The translations under genes and the position numbers were made by a program. From NCBI GenBank assembly GCA_016183815.1, contig JACPDW010000036.1:37584-101583 (forward strand): a DNA stretch of 64,000 nt. The letters are read 5' to 3'. The DNA comes from Flavobacteriia bacterium. GTDB lineage: Bacteria > Bacteroidota > Bacteroidia > Flavobacteriales_D > Crocinitomicaceae. Position 1 is the first letter of the stretch; every line of letters starts with the position of its first letter. Under the pieces are notes generated by a model. That model saw only the letters and a program-made list of their open reading frames with translations, ran no database searches and was not told the origin of the DNA. Positions 10,475 through 19,538 of the stretch are shown here, in pieces.

Positions 10475-11350
10475 ATGAAAGTAGCAGTTTTTGGTGGGAG
10501 TGGTTTTCTTGGACTTTATTTAGCTAAAGAATTATTGAGAAGAAATTATTGTGTGGTTATATTTGATATTGTTGATACTAGTTATACACATGAAAATTTA
10601 ACTTTTTGCATTACAGACATCTTAAATGCCAAATTAATTGAAGAACAAATAGTTGAAGGTCAATTTGATTATGTGTATAATCTAGCAGGTTTTGCAAATT
10701 TAGACAAAGCAGTTTTGGATCCATTTAGAACGATGGAACTAAATGTTTTAGGAAATATTAATATTCTCAACGCCTGTCTTAAAGCTAATATTAAAAGATT
10801 TATTTATGCAAGTAGTGCTTATGCGATGAGCGACAAAGGTTCTTTTTATGGTATAAGTAAACTCACATCTGAAAAAATAGTGGAAGAATATGCTGTAAAA
10901 TTTGACCTTAAATTTACCATTTTAAGATATGGTTCGGTATATTCAGAATTAGATTATGACAATAATTATATCTACAATCTAATAAAAAATGCTATTGATA
11001 CAGGTAAAATTGAACATGGTGGTGATGGAAACGAAATGAGAGAATATATACATGCTTCTGATGCCGCAAAACTTTCGGTCGATGTATTAAAAAGTGAAGA
11101 TTTTGTTAATGAACATGTTATTTTTACTGGAATTGAAAAAATGAAACGTTCAGAACTATTTGAAGTCATAAATGAAATCCTAGGCAATAAAATTGAAATT
11201 ACCTATAAAAACAGTAGCTATAATCACCATTATCGTTTTACTCCATATTCCTATTCTCCTACTTTAAGTAAAAAAATGGTTGCAAATCCTCATATTGACA
11301 TGGGACAAGGTTTGTTAGAATGTATAAAAGCTGTTTATAATAATAAATGA
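10475..11350 (+). CDS. NAD(P)-dependent sugar epimerase/dehydratase (extended SDR)
   Basis: Extended short-chain dehydrogenase acting on a nucleotide-linked or free sugar. The N-terminal coenzyme motif is GGSGFLGLYL, and the catalytic Tyr-x3-Lys lies in SFYGISKL after ASSAYAM. At 291 aa it is slightly shorter than GalE or RmlB, and it lacks obvious features that would distinguish epimerase from dehydratase or reductase. It begins one base after the aldolase stop and its own stop overlaps the lactonase-like gene (ATGA). It could modify the aldehyde partner of the aldolase or a separate repeat-unit sugar. Confidence 0.8.
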   Translation: MKVAVFGGSGFLGLYLAKELLRRNYCVVIFDIVDTSYTHENLTFCITDILNAKLIEEQIVEGQFDYVYNLAGFANLDKAVLDPFRTMELNVLGNINILNACLKANIKRFIYASSAYAMSDKGSFYGISKLTSEKIVEEYAVKFDLKFTILRYGSVYSELDYDNNYIYNLIKNAIDTGKIEHGGDGNEMREYIHASDAAKLSVDVLKSEDFVNEHVIFTGIEKMKRSELFEVINEILGNKIEITYKNSSYNHHYRFTPYSYSPTLSKKMVANPHIDMGQGLLECIKAVYNNK

Positions 11351-12042
11351 GAAATATTGGAAATTTACTATCTTTAAGTAATTTAGAGGAATGGGTTAAA
11401 ACTATTTGTACTATAATTTCTGAAAGAATAACTAAAACCTTAGAATCAAGTGTTAATTTCAATATTGCAATTTCAGGTGGGAATACACCAAAACTTGTGT
11501 TTGAAGAGTTAATTAAAAATCAGTATTTGAAAAATGATAGTTGGAAAAAAGTAAATTTCTTTTGGGTCGATGAAAGAATGGTTCCTATTAATCATCCTGA
11601 AAGTAATTTTGGTAATGCAATGAGATTTTTATCGCAAATTCCTGCTAACTTTTTCCAAATGTATGATGAAAATATTGGGTTAGAAGCTTCTATTGTAAAT
11701 TATTGCAAACAATTAGAAGCTGTTCCAAAAAAAGGGAACTTTCCGTTTTTTAATTTAATGTTACTAGGAATGGGCGATGATGGTCATACTGCATCACTAT
11801 TTCCCAATACTAAAGGTTTATTAGAAAATAAAAGCTTTGTAATTTGTAACGAAGTACCACAATTTAATACTTCAAGAATTACCTTAACTTTTCCTGTAAT
11901 TAAAAATTCAGATGAACTTTTGATACTAATTAATAGAGAAAAGGTAAAGTTGTTGCATGAAATAATAGATTATAAGACAAATTATCCCATTGAAAAATTA
12001 TTTGATGGAGGAACAAATATAACATGGTTATACCATAATTGA
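11347..12042 (+). CDS. 6-phosphogluconolactonase-family protein
   Basis: Member of the Pgl/NagB fold. Signature segments are ISGGNTPKLVFEEL, FFWVDERMVPINHPESNFG and LLGMGDDGHTASLFPNT, matching 6-phosphogluconolactonase. Its location within a polysaccharide operon, rather than with zwf and gnd, is odd. In this setting it may hydrolyse the lactone of a sugar acid made for the ulosonic-acid route, or be related in role to the fold's sugar-phosphate isomerases. No zwf or gnd is present in the window. The family call is firm; the substrate is inferred. Confidence 0.8.
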   Translation: MRNIGNLLSLSNLEEWVKTICTIISERITKTLESSVNFNIAISGGNTPKLVFEELIKNQYLKNDSWKKVNFFWVDERMVPINHPESNFGNAMRFLSQIPANFFQMYDENIGLEASIVNYCKQLEAVPKKGNFPFFNLMLLGMGDDGHTASLFPNTKGLLENKSFVICNEVPQFNTSRITLTFPVIKNSDELLILINREKVKLLHEIIDYKTNYPIEKLFDGGTNITWLYHN

Positions 12043-12046
12043 AAAC

Positions 12047-12691
12047 ATGATAAAAAATATTTTTTTTGATTTTGATGGTGTTTTGGCGGAATCAGTTAAT
12101 GTTAAAACCGAAGCATTTAAGAATTTGTATTTACCATTTGGTGAAGAAATTGCTAACAAAGTAGTTGAACATCATTTAGCACATGGTGGAATTAGTCGAT
12201 TTGAAAAAATTAAAAAATATCACCAAGATTTTTTGGGAATTGAGTTAAGTGAAAATGAAGTCTTTCATTGGGCAGAGAAATTTTCTGAATTGGTATTAAT
12301 AGGTGTCATTGAATCACCAGAAGTAAAAGGAGCGGAGGATTTTCTTAAAAAGAATTTCGAGAATTATCAATTTTGGGTAATAACAGGTACACCTACTGAA
12401 GAAATTAAAATAATTTTAGAAAAAAGAAACTGGAACAGCTATTTTAAAGGTGCTTTTGGCTCACCTGAGAAAAAAAATCATTGGACTGAATTTTTGATTG
12501 AAAAGTACGATATTAATAGAAAAGAAACAGTATTTGTCGGTGATGCAACAACTGATCAAGAAGCAGCATACTATTCAAAGCTTCATTTTATTTTGAGAAG
12601 AAATGAAGACAACAAACATTTATTTAAAAACTATAAAGGATTTGAATTAAATGATTTAACAAATTTAAATGAAATTTTAAAATCAATCTAA
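12047..12691 (+). CDS. HAD-superfamily phosphatase
   Basis: HAD hydrolase of subfamily IA type. Motif I is FFDFDGVLAES (nucleophile Asp with second Asp), motif II the Thr in WVITGTP, and motif IV is VFVGDATTDQEAA. The helical cap lies between motifs I and II. Relatives dephosphorylate small sugar phosphates. Within this operon it is a candidate for removing phosphate from the sugar acid before CMP activation, as KdsC does in the Kdo pathway, although KdsC belongs to a different HAD subtype with no cap of this kind. Confidence 0.8.
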   Translation: MIKNIFFDFDGVLAESVNVKTEAFKNLYLPFGEEIANKVVEHHLAHGGISRFEKIKKYHQDFLGIELSENEVFHWAEKFSELVLIGVIESPEVKGAEDFLKKNFENYQFWVITGTPTEEIKIILEKRNWNSYFKGAFGSPEKKNHWTEFLIEKYDINRKETVFVGDATTDQEAAYYSKLHFILRRNEDNKHLFKNYKGFELNDLTNLNEILKSI

Positions 12692-12692
12692 A

Positions 12693-13640
12693 ATGAGCAT
12701 AAAATTATTACTTACTTCCACTTCTTTCACTGATGCAAAAGGAGTACATCAAGACTTATTAAATAAACAAGGTTTTGATATAGATGTGATGAGAGGTCCA
12801 TTGTTTGATTATGAATTGAAACCCATCATAGCAAATTATGATGCGGTGATTTGTGGAGACGATGAATATACTGCTGAAATACTTGAAATAGGTAAAGCTG
12901 GCAAGTTGAAGTATATCTCAAAATATGGAGTTGGACTAGATAAAATTGATCTTAAAAAAGCTAAAGAACTTGGAATACCTGTAACAAATTGTCCAGGTGT
13001 GAATCAAGTTTCTGTTGCAGAACATGTTTATGCCTTATTGTTAAGCTTCGTTAAAAATATACATTTAGAATATAACATAACAAAAGACGGAGGATGGAAA
13101 AGACACGTTAGTACAGAAATTTATGGAAAAACATTAGGAATTGTTGGACTTGGAGCTATTGGTAAAGAAGTGGCTAAAAGAGCAACTTGTTTTGGTTTAA
13201 ATGTGATAGCATTTGACAAATTTGTTAGTGCTGATTTTATCAACGAACATCCATTTATTAAATTAGCTGAAAACTTTGAAGAAATAGCCTCAAAATCAGA
13301 CATTATTACGCTTCATGTTCCTCACACACCAGAAACAGAATCAATAATTAATGCTCAAATTATCAACGAAAAATTAAAAAAAGGAGTAATAATAATAAAC
13401 ACAGCTAGAGGAAAATTAGTTAATCTAGAAGACTTAATAAAAGGGTTAGACAGTGGAACAATTGGAGGATATTTGGCTGATGTATTAGACATTGAACCAA
13501 TGCCAGAAAATTATGTCTTAAAAGATAAAGAAAATGTATTAATCACCCCACACATTGGATCTAGAACTTATGAAAGTGTTCAAAGACAGGGTTTATTTGC
13601 TGTTCAAAATCTGATTAAATTACTTAAAAATAATGAATAA
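12693..13640 (+). CDS. D-2-hydroxyacid dehydrogenase (phosphoglycerate dehydrogenase-like)
   Basis: D-isomer-specific 2-hydroxyacid dehydrogenase. The NAD-binding motif is GIVGLGAIGKEVAKR. The catalytic Arg lies in NTARGKLVN, the Glu in LADVLDIEPMP and the His in TPHIGSRT. It has 315 residues and no C-terminal ACT domain, so it is not the regulated SerA type. It starts one base after the HAD gene. In the operon it may make or consume a 2-keto acid, for instance oxidising a sugar acid or 3-phosphoglycerate to feed the aldolase. That role is inference. Confidence 0.85.
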   Translation: MSIKLLLTSTSFTDAKGVHQDLLNKQGFDIDVMRGPLFDYELKPIIANYDAVICGDDEYTAEILEIGKAGKLKYISKYGVGLDKIDLKKAKELGIPVTNCPGVNQVSVAEHVYALLLSFVKNIHLEYNITKDGGWKRHVSTEIYGKTLGIVGLGAIGKEVAKRATCFGLNVIAFDKFVSADFINEHPFIKLAENFEEIASKSDIITLHVPHTPETESIINAQIINEKLKKGVIIINTARGKLVNLEDLIKGLDSGTIGGYLADVLDIEPMPENYVLKDKENVLITPHIGSRTYESVQRQGLFAVQNLIKLLKNNE

Positions 13641-14664
13641 ATTTATTATTATTTTTATTATACTATGTAATTACTGTTTTTCTCAAAACTATACAGGAAA
13701 ATTAATTCTCACAACTAGATGGTTTCATCCAAGAAACTCTATGGATACGTTGAGTACTTTAAAAGCAATTCGAGATTTTAAACCTTCAAGAATAGATTGG
13801 GTTTACACGAATGATTCAAATGTGACAAATATTTTTAAAAAGTTGAATATTGCTTATAGTTTAACTGCAAACCCAATGTGCCCTGACTCTTCAGGCTATA
13901 CAACACAAAAATTAAGAATTAAAACAATAAACGGTGAAACTTATATTGCGCCATGGATGAAAAGTTGGAAAATTAAAACTCCCTATTGGGGATGTGTAAA
14001 CAATCCTGAATTTCAAAAATTATTCTTAGATTACACAAAATCCTTAGTTAAATTAGGTCCTGATGGTATTATGGTTGATAACCCAGAATTTAATGCTAGA
14101 CTTGAAAGAGACAAATTGATTGGTTGTTTTTGTGATCATTGTGAAAGAAAATTTATTAATAAAAAATTTAGATACAAAAGAAATAAAAATAAATTAGAAG
14201 AAGAAATTAAAACTTTAATCGAAAATTCAAAAGATAAAAATTTTAAAAAAAATGAATTACAAATTAAATATGAGGAATTTCAAATTAATTCAGTTACTAA
14301 ATTTTTGGCTAATTGGAAAAAGGAATTATTAAAAACTAATCCTAATCTTAAGTTTTTCTGTAATAATTACAACGGTGAGTGGAGAAAATATCATTTAATT
14401 TTTGATGGTGGTATCGCTGAAATCACTGAAAGCAATATTAATGACAAGAAACTTGATGAATTATATAAGTTATCTGATAGTTTAAAAAAATCACAACTAT
14501 TTAATTGTAATTCTGGAGATTTCTCTTTACATGAAAAATTGCTTATTTATAACTTAAAACACAATAGAGATATTTTAATACCATGGGATTTATTTATTTT
14601 AGGAGAAAAAAATCGATTTTATATGGATGAAAAAAAATTCAATGAAATTATCAATGAATACTAA
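13633..14664 (+). CDS. Secreted glycoside hydrolase-like TIM-barrel protein
   Basis: A signal peptide is clear (hydrophobic residues 4-16, cleavage near YCFSQ). The mature part resembles hypothetical glycosidases of the GHL/beta-galactosidase-like type. Strand-end segments such as GPDGIMVDNPEF carry an Asp-Asn, and a CFCDHCERKF motif follows directly, a combination often seen in this group; ITESN may hold a second acidic residue. Lysine-rich residues 175-210 look like an inserted helical arm. It overlaps the preceding dehydrogenase by 8 bp, so an exported hydrolase is made with a polysaccharide operon, perhaps to trim or turn over the polymer. No T9SS sorting domain is seen. Confidence 0.6.
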   Translation: MNKFIIIFIILCNYCFSQNYTGKLILTTRWFHPRNSMDTLSTLKAIRDFKPSRIDWVYTNDSNVTNIFKKLNIAYSLTANPMCPDSSGYTTQKLRIKTINGETYIAPWMKSWKIKTPYWGCVNNPEFQKLFLDYTKSLVKLGPDGIMVDNPEFNARLERDKLIGCFCDHCERKFINKKFRYKRNKNKLEEEIKTLIENSKDKNFKKNELQIKYEEFQINSVTKFLANWKKELLKTNPNLKFFCNNYNGEWRKYHLIFDGGIAEITESNINDKKLDELYKLSDSLKKSQLFNCNSGDFSLHEKLLIYNLKHNRDILIPWDLFILGEKNRFYMDEKKFNEIINEY

Positions 14665-14670
14665 ATAAGT

Positions 14671-14678
14671 TAGCTTTG
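14671..14678 (+). promoter_or_regulatory. Possible internal promoter -7 box
   Basis: TAGCTTTG matches the Bacteroidota -7 consensus TAnnTTTG and lies in the 143-bp gap between 14664 and 14808, the largest gap in the polysaccharide locus. No good -33 TTTG is visible at the right distance, so this is a weak call. The rest of the gap is AT-rich with no other recognisable feature. Confidence 0.3.
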
Positions 14679-14807
14679 ATATACTACTGAAAGTAAGCTT
14701 CTCATTACAATTATTATTTAAAAAAACCAAATATTGTTAATAATTATTAAATTCGTAAATTGTGTGAAATGTATGTTAAGTCGAATTGATAACATTTATT
14801 TTTTAAT

Positions 14808-15554
14808 ATGAAAATAAAATTAATAAAAAAAATAATATCGTTTTTAATTATCATTTTGAAATATAAAAATTTTAAAAAGAAAAAAATTTTAATTTATACT
14901 GATTCAAGAGGATATAATGTTATTGGAAAATTTGGAAAGATTCCATTTGATTCATATATTTTTCAACTTTGTTTTAAGTACAATGTAGATTATTTCATTT
15001 GCCCAGAAAAATATACTACAATTGTTGATTTCTTAAATTATATAAATGAAATTGATACAAATAAATATGACTTCATTATTATGCATTGTGGTGTGGTTGA
15101 TTTTTCACCAAGACCATTGACAAATATATCAAATGTTAAAGAAAGTAAAAAAGGGAATAAAACATTTGACCAATTGTTCAATTTAAATCAAGAATATTAT
15201 GATAATCCATTTGAAACTGAATATAATAATGAAAAAACTATAACGTTATATTCAACAAAATATCTTGAGTCACACATTATTCCACATTTAAAAAAGATAA
15301 AAAATCTTATTTGGATAAACTCAAATAAATTTGTTTTTGGTTGGGAAGGTAATTATACAAAAGGAAGACCAAAAAATATAATGCAAACAGTAAATGATTT
15401 TGATTCTGTTATGTCTTATCATATAAAGAATTTTATCGATTTAAAGTCATGGGATGACAATACAATAAAAGATTTAACAATTGACAATATCCATTTTACA
15501 AAAGAAGGATTCTATGAAATTTATCAATTAATTAAAAAAGAAATAGAAAAATGA
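14808..15554 (+). CDS. SGNH/GDSL hydrolase-like protein
   Basis: Probable SGNH-fold esterase or O-acetyltransferase partner. Block I is degenerate (YTDSRGYN, in place of GDSL), the Gly block appears as MHCGVVDFSP, and the C-terminal DxxH block is clear in DNIHFTKEGFYE. The N-terminus (residues 1-30) is lysine-rich with a hydrophobic segment (about 9-19) that could anchor the protein. Genes of this kind in O-antigen loci often deal with O-acetyl groups. The gene begins a second run of overlapping genes after the 143-bp gap, and its stop overlaps the next start (ATGA). Confidence 0.65.
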   Translation: MKIKLIKKIISFLIIILKYKNFKKKKILIYTDSRGYNVIGKFGKIPFDSYIFQLCFKYNVDYFICPEKYTTIVDFLNYINEIDTNKYDFIIMHCGVVDFSPRPLTNISNVKESKKGNKTFDQLFNLNQEYYDNPFETEYNNEKTITLYSTKYLESHIIPHLKKIKNLIWINSNKFVFGWEGNYTKGRPKNIMQTVNDFDSVMSYHIKNFIDLKSWDDNTIKDLTIDNIHFTKEGFYEIYQLIKKEIEK

Positions 15555-16417
15555 TAAAGAAATTTTTAAAAACCATTTTTTATAAAGTAGTTAGTCCATA
15601 TGCTTATTTTGGAAGTGTCCCTAAATGGAAACAATTTTTCATAAGTCTAAGATACATCTTAGCAAGTAAAGGTATAATACTCAATAGAAATGTGAGACAA
15701 TTAAAAAAAATTAAAAATAGTCATCAAGGACAAAGATGTTTTATTATAGGGAATGGACCATCTTTGAATAAAATGGACTTAACAAAGCTTAAAAATGAAA
15801 TCACATTTGGTGTAAATGCTATTTATTTAAACTATGAAAAAATGAATTTTCATCCAACTTATTATGTAGTTGAGGATATTTTTGTAGCAGAAGATAGAGC
15901 AGATGAAATAAATAATTACAAACAGCCTAAAATTAAATTTTTTGGAAATTATTTAAGAAAATATATAAAAAAAGATGAAAAAACTGTTTTTATGAACCTA
16001 ATTAGAAATTATTCCGACATTGATAATTTTCCATATTTCTCTACCAATTGTTTAAAAGATTTAGGCGTTGGTGGATCTGTTACATACGTATGTCTAGAAC
16101 TAGCTTTCTACATGGGTTTTAAAGAGGTTTATATGATTGGTTTTGATCATAATTATGTTATTCCGAATTCTGTCATTATTACAAATGAGCGTATTACTGG
16201 TTGTGATATATTGTCAACCGAAGATGATGTTAATCACTTTCATAAAGATTATTTTGGAAAAGGATATAGATGGCATGACCCTAAAGTAGATCGTATGGAA
16301 GTTGGATTTTCTAAAGCAAATGAGATTTATTCAAAGCATGGAAAAAAAATATTTAATGCTTCTGTTGGGGGTAAACTTGAAGTTTTTGAAAGAATAGATT
16401 ATAATTCCATATTTTAA
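15551..16417 (+). CDS. MptE/DUF115-like protein, possible GT42-type transferase (paralogue 1)
   Basis: One of three related proteins in this locus. The N-terminal nucleotide-binding loop is FIIGNGPSL (residues 64-72). A central helix-strand segment reads GGSVTYVCLELAFYMGFKEV and leads into MIGFDHNY, and a downstream His-containing segment is NHFHKDYF. The same order (GNGPSL, then alanine/leucine helix plus GID/GFD, then HxxxxY) is found in GT42 sialyltransferases such as CstII, while database families usually call such proteins 6-hydroxymethylpterin pyrophosphokinase MptE-like. In a polysaccharide operon with a CMP-sugar synthetase a glycosyltransferase role is more sensible. The substrate is unknown. 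Confidence 0.6.
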   Translation: MIKKFLKTIFYKVVSPYAYFGSVPKWKQFFISLRYILASKGIILNRNVRQLKKIKNSHQGQRCFIIGNGPSLNKMDLTKLKNEITFGVNAIYLNYEKMNFHPTYYVVEDIFVAEDRADEINNYKQPKIKFFGNYLRKYIKKDEKTVFMNLIRNYSDIDNFPYFSTNCLKDLGVGGSVTYVCLELAFYMGFKEVYMIGFDHNYVIPNSVIITNERITGCDILSTEDDVNHFHKDYFGKGYRWHDPKVDRMEVGFSKANEIYSKHGKKIFNASVGGKLEVFERIDYNSIF

Positions 16418-16422
16418 TTTTC

Positions 16423-17289
16423 ATGACAGTTAGTATATTAATTAACAATTATAATTATGGTCATTTCTTAGATGAATGTTTGCTTTCTATACAAAACCAA
16501 ACTGTTAAACCTGATGAAGTGATTTTATATGATGATGGTTCCACTGATAACTCATTGGAGGTAGTTTCCAAATATAATTTTGTAAAGGTAATAGCTAATA
16601 AAAATTTTGGCGAAAAACCTTCATTTAATCAAGGAAATGCAATTAATCAAGCGTTTAAAGAATCAACAGGTCAAATAATTATTCTGCTTGATAGTGATGA
16701 TTTTTTTGATCCAAAAAAAGTAGAAAGTGTAAAATACCATTTTGAAAATAATAAGAGCTTAGTGTTTCTTCAAGATTCATACTTTGAGTATTATTCCAAA
16801 GATAATTTTTCAAAAAAAAGTAACACTAAGATTGATTTTAACTATCTAAAATTATATCAAAGAGAAAATTGGACAGCCTACTTTAACCCAACAAGTATGA
16901 TGTCATTTTCTAGAGACTATCTTGAAAAACAACTTCCTATCACAGTTGATGACTTTTGGAGAGTTTGGCCAGATGTTAGATTATCAAGAATAGCACCTTA
17001 CTTTGGTGATATTTGCATGTTAGATGAAGCTTATACCTATTACAGAAGACATTTGTCAAGTGACTCAGCTACCATGAATGCAAGTCATCAAAAGGCACTT
17101 GAAAATCAAATTGCACATCATGAATATATTAATAAAAAATTGATATCCCTTGGATTTGAAAAAATTAATTTTACAAAAAGTATTCCTTTTAAAAGATATA
17201 AATTGAGGCTTAAATACCCAGAAAAAGTAATACGATATATTTTATTACCTAGTAAAATAATACATTTTATAAAAAATATTTTTACTTAA
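16423..17289 (+). CDS. Glycosyltransferase family 2
   Basis: GT-A glycosyltransferase that adds one sugar of the repeat unit on the cytoplasmic face of the membrane. The N-terminal GT2 signature is VSILINNYNYGHFLDECLLS, followed by the nucleotide-sugar Asp in LYDDGSTDNS and the metal-binding DxD in ILLDSDDFFDP. A basic tail (about 255-288) could associate with the membrane. It lies 5 bp after the first MptE-like gene and 9 bp before wzx, inside the operon. The donor and acceptor sugars cannot be predicted. Confidence 0.9.
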   Translation: MTVSILINNYNYGHFLDECLLSIQNQTVKPDEVILYDDGSTDNSLEVVSKYNFVKVIANKNFGEKPSFNQGNAINQAFKESTGQIIILLDSDDFFDPKKVESVKYHFENNKSLVFLQDSYFEYYSKDNFSKKSNTKIDFNYLKLYQRENWTAYFNPTSMMSFSRDYLEKQLPITVDDFWRVWPDVRLSRIAPYFGDICMLDEAYTYYRRHLSSDSATMNASHQKALENQIAHHEYINKKLISLGFEKINFTKSIPFKRYKLRLKYPEKVIRYILLPSKIIHFIKNIFT

Positions 17290-17298
17290 AATTAATCC

Positions 17299-18735
17299 AT
17301 GTTAAAACAAAAAATAATTTCTATTTGGAATTCACCTACTCTAATGACATGGTTAAGTTATTCGACTAAATCACTAAGTCTTTTACTTGTCACACCTTTA
17401 ATCATTACCAAATTAACAGAGACAGAAATTATTATTTGGTACCTAATGGCAACTTTTGTATCGATGGCGGGTGTTGTAGATTTTGGATTTAGAAGCACTT
17501 TTATAAGATTTATATCATACGCAAATGGAGGAGCAAAAGATTTGATAAACCCATTAGAATCAAAAAATAATACTAGTGAAGTAAATTGGGAGCTAATTGA
17601 TAAACTTTATTTTCATATGAGAAAAATATACCTTACATTATCTGTTTTTCTCTTTTTTATACTCGTTATTATTGGATATTTTAGTCTAAAAAAAATTGTT
17701 TCTAATTACTATAATCCTTCTCAAATTTGGATTAGCTGGTTAATTATTTCTCTAACCTTAAGTATTGATTTTTACTGCAAAGTTTATTATAATTATATTG
17801 AAGGATTGGGCAAGGTTGCAATTGTAAGACGTATTGAAAGTTTTTTTAAAATTGGAACTATTTTTTCTCTTTTTGCAGTTCTAATAATTTTTAACAATAT
17901 ATTGAGTTTATCAATTGTAATTGGTATTGGCTACATTTTAAATACAGTAAGAAATTCATATTTATCAAATAGAATTTTTGATAATAAAAAGAAACAGTTT
18001 AAAGAAACAGAATTTAATTTTCAGTTTTTCAAAGAAATTTGGAAGCCAGCATGGAAAACTGGTTTATCTGGTATATTCTCAATTGGTCTGATTAATTTTT
18101 CCTCAATCATTTTTGCCCAAGTAGGAACTCCTTCTGTTGTAGCTTCATACATGTTTGCAATTAGAATTATTACCGAAATTAGAATGTTTTCTAATGCACC
18201 TTTTTACAGCAAATTACCTCTACTCTCTAAGTTAAATGCACAGAATAAGAAAGTAGAATTCATAAAGGTTGCAATAGGAGGAATTAACAAGAGTCATTTT
18301 ACTTTTATCATAAGTGTGATATTAGTAAATATTTTTATAAAAACTATACTACTTACCATAAATAGTCAAATTAGTTTTGTCGATACCAAACTATGGTTTC
18401 TGATCTGTTTTGCATATTACTTTCACCTATATGGGGCCTTTCACCTACAACTATATTCTACAAACAATAAAATAATCGCTCACATAGCAGATTTCGTTTC
18501 AGGGATAATTTTTGTTTTAACTTCATATTTTTTATTCCCTTTTTTAGGAATATACACTCTTCCTATAGGAATGTTATGTGCATATTTAGGTTTTTATAGT
18601 TGGTTTACCGCATATAAATCCTTAAATAGTTTGAATATGTCTTTTCTTCAATTTGAGAGAAAAACTTCATTTCTCCCCTTTTCAATCTTAATTATATATT
18701 GTATCTTTGTGACCCTATTTACAAAATATTCATGA
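17299..18735 (+). CDS. wzx: O-antigen flippase (Wzx-like)
   Basis: Polytopic inner-membrane protein with about twelve to fourteen predicted hydrophobic segments across its 478 residues, typical of Wzx/RfbX flippases that move the lipid-linked repeat unit to the periplasm. Early segments include the membrane stretch around residues 25-60 with conserved charged loops (GFRSTFIRF). Together with the Wzy-like gene at 20516 and the Wzz-like gene at 3527 it shows a Wzx/Wzy-dependent pathway. Its stop overlaps the ATG at 18732 (ATGA). Confidence 0.85.
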   Translation: MLKQKIISIWNSPTLMTWLSYSTKSLSLLLVTPLIITKLTETEIIIWYLMATFVSMAGVVDFGFRSTFIRFISYANGGAKDLINPLESKNNTSEVNWELIDKLYFHMRKIYLTLSVFLFFILVIIGYFSLKKIVSNYYNPSQIWISWLIISLTLSIDFYCKVYYNYIEGLGKVAIVRRIESFFKIGTIFSLFAVLIIFNNILSLSIVIGIGYILNTVRNSYLSNRIFDNKKKQFKETEFNFQFFKEIWKPAWKTGLSGIFSIGLINFSSIIFAQVGTPSVVASYMFAIRIITEIRMFSNAPFYSKLPLLSKLNAQNKKVEFIKVAIGGINKSHFTFIISVILVNIFIKTILLTINSQISFVDTKLWFLICFAYYFHLYGAFHLQLYSTNNKIIAHIADFVSGIIFVLTSYFLFPFLGIYTLPIGMLCAYLGFYSWFTAYKSLNSLNMSFLQFERKTSFLPFSILIIYCIFVTLFTKYS

Positions 18736-19538
18736 ATTATATCAGTCAACAAAATTTACCAGATAGTCTCAATGCTTATAGGATATCAATGGGAATACTA
18801 TTTAATAGAATTAAATGGGATTTAAACCTAAAATCATGGAAAAGTAAAAAGTACTTCAGTCAAAATCATACTAAGTACAATGGAAAAAAGGCTATTATAC
18901 TATGTAATGGTCCTAGCTTGAATAGTGTAGATTTTAAACTTCTTAAAGAAAAAAACATTTATACAATAGGATTAAATAAAATTAATCTTTTATTTGAAAA
19001 CACAGATTTTAGACCGAACTTAATTGTTGCTATAAATAAACTAGTAATTGAACAAAACATAGAGTTTTATAAAAACACAGACATTGAGCTTATTTTAGAT
19101 AGTTCATGTGCAAATTTATTTAATAGTAAAAAAATGAATATTCATTTCGTACATTCACTTCCTTTGCAATTAAAATTTGCCAGAAATATTAAAGAATCGA
19201 TTTGTCAAGGATATACTGTTACATATGTTGCTTTGCAGATAGCTTATCATTTAGGATTTTCTGAAGTGGCTTTAGTTGGATGTGACCATAATTTTACCAC
19301 CAAAGGCTCTTCTAATATGACTGTAAGGGCTGAGGATAAAGACCCTAATCATTTTTCTCCAAATTATTTTAGTAATGGAGTTAAATGGCAATTACCCGAT
19401 TTATTAGGTTCAGAGTTACATTATAAATTAGCTAATGAATATTATGAATCAAATAATCGAAAAATTTATAACGCTACTGATGGTGGTAAATTAGAAATTT
19501 TTGAACGAAAAACTTTAATAGACTATATTAATGAATGA
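18732..19538 (+). CDS. MptE/DUF115-like protein, possible GT42-type transferase (paralogue 2)
   Basis: Second of three paralogues. The open frame extends upstream to 18699 inside wzx, but the ATG at 18732 overlaps the wzx stop as ATGA, the common arrangement here, so I take that start (268 aa). The nucleotide loop is IILCNGPSL (Cys replaces Gly), the central segment is YTVTYVALQIAYHLGFSEV followed by LVGCDHNF, and the His segment is NHFSPNYF. The C-terminal NATDGGKLEIFER matches paralogue 1 (NASVGGKLEVFER), showing common descent. A glycosyltransferase function is inferred from context. Confidence 0.6.
   Translation: MNYISQQNLPDSLNAYRISMGILFNRIKWDLNLKSWKSKKYFSQNHTKYNGKKAIILCNGPSLNSVDFKLLKEKNIYTIGLNKINLLFENTDFRPNLIVAINKLVIEQNIEFYKNTDIELILDSSCANLFNSKKMNIHFVHSLPLQLKFARNIKESICQGYTVTYVALQIAYHLGFSEVALVGCDHNFTTKGSSNMTVRAEDKDPNHFSPNYFSNGVKWQLPDLLGSELHYKLANEYYESNNRKIYNATDGGKLEIFERKTLIDYINE

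Noticed and set aside
18699..18731. Earlier start for the second MptE-like gene
   Set aside because: It lies inside wzx; the ATGA overlap at 18732 is the pattern used throughout the operon.
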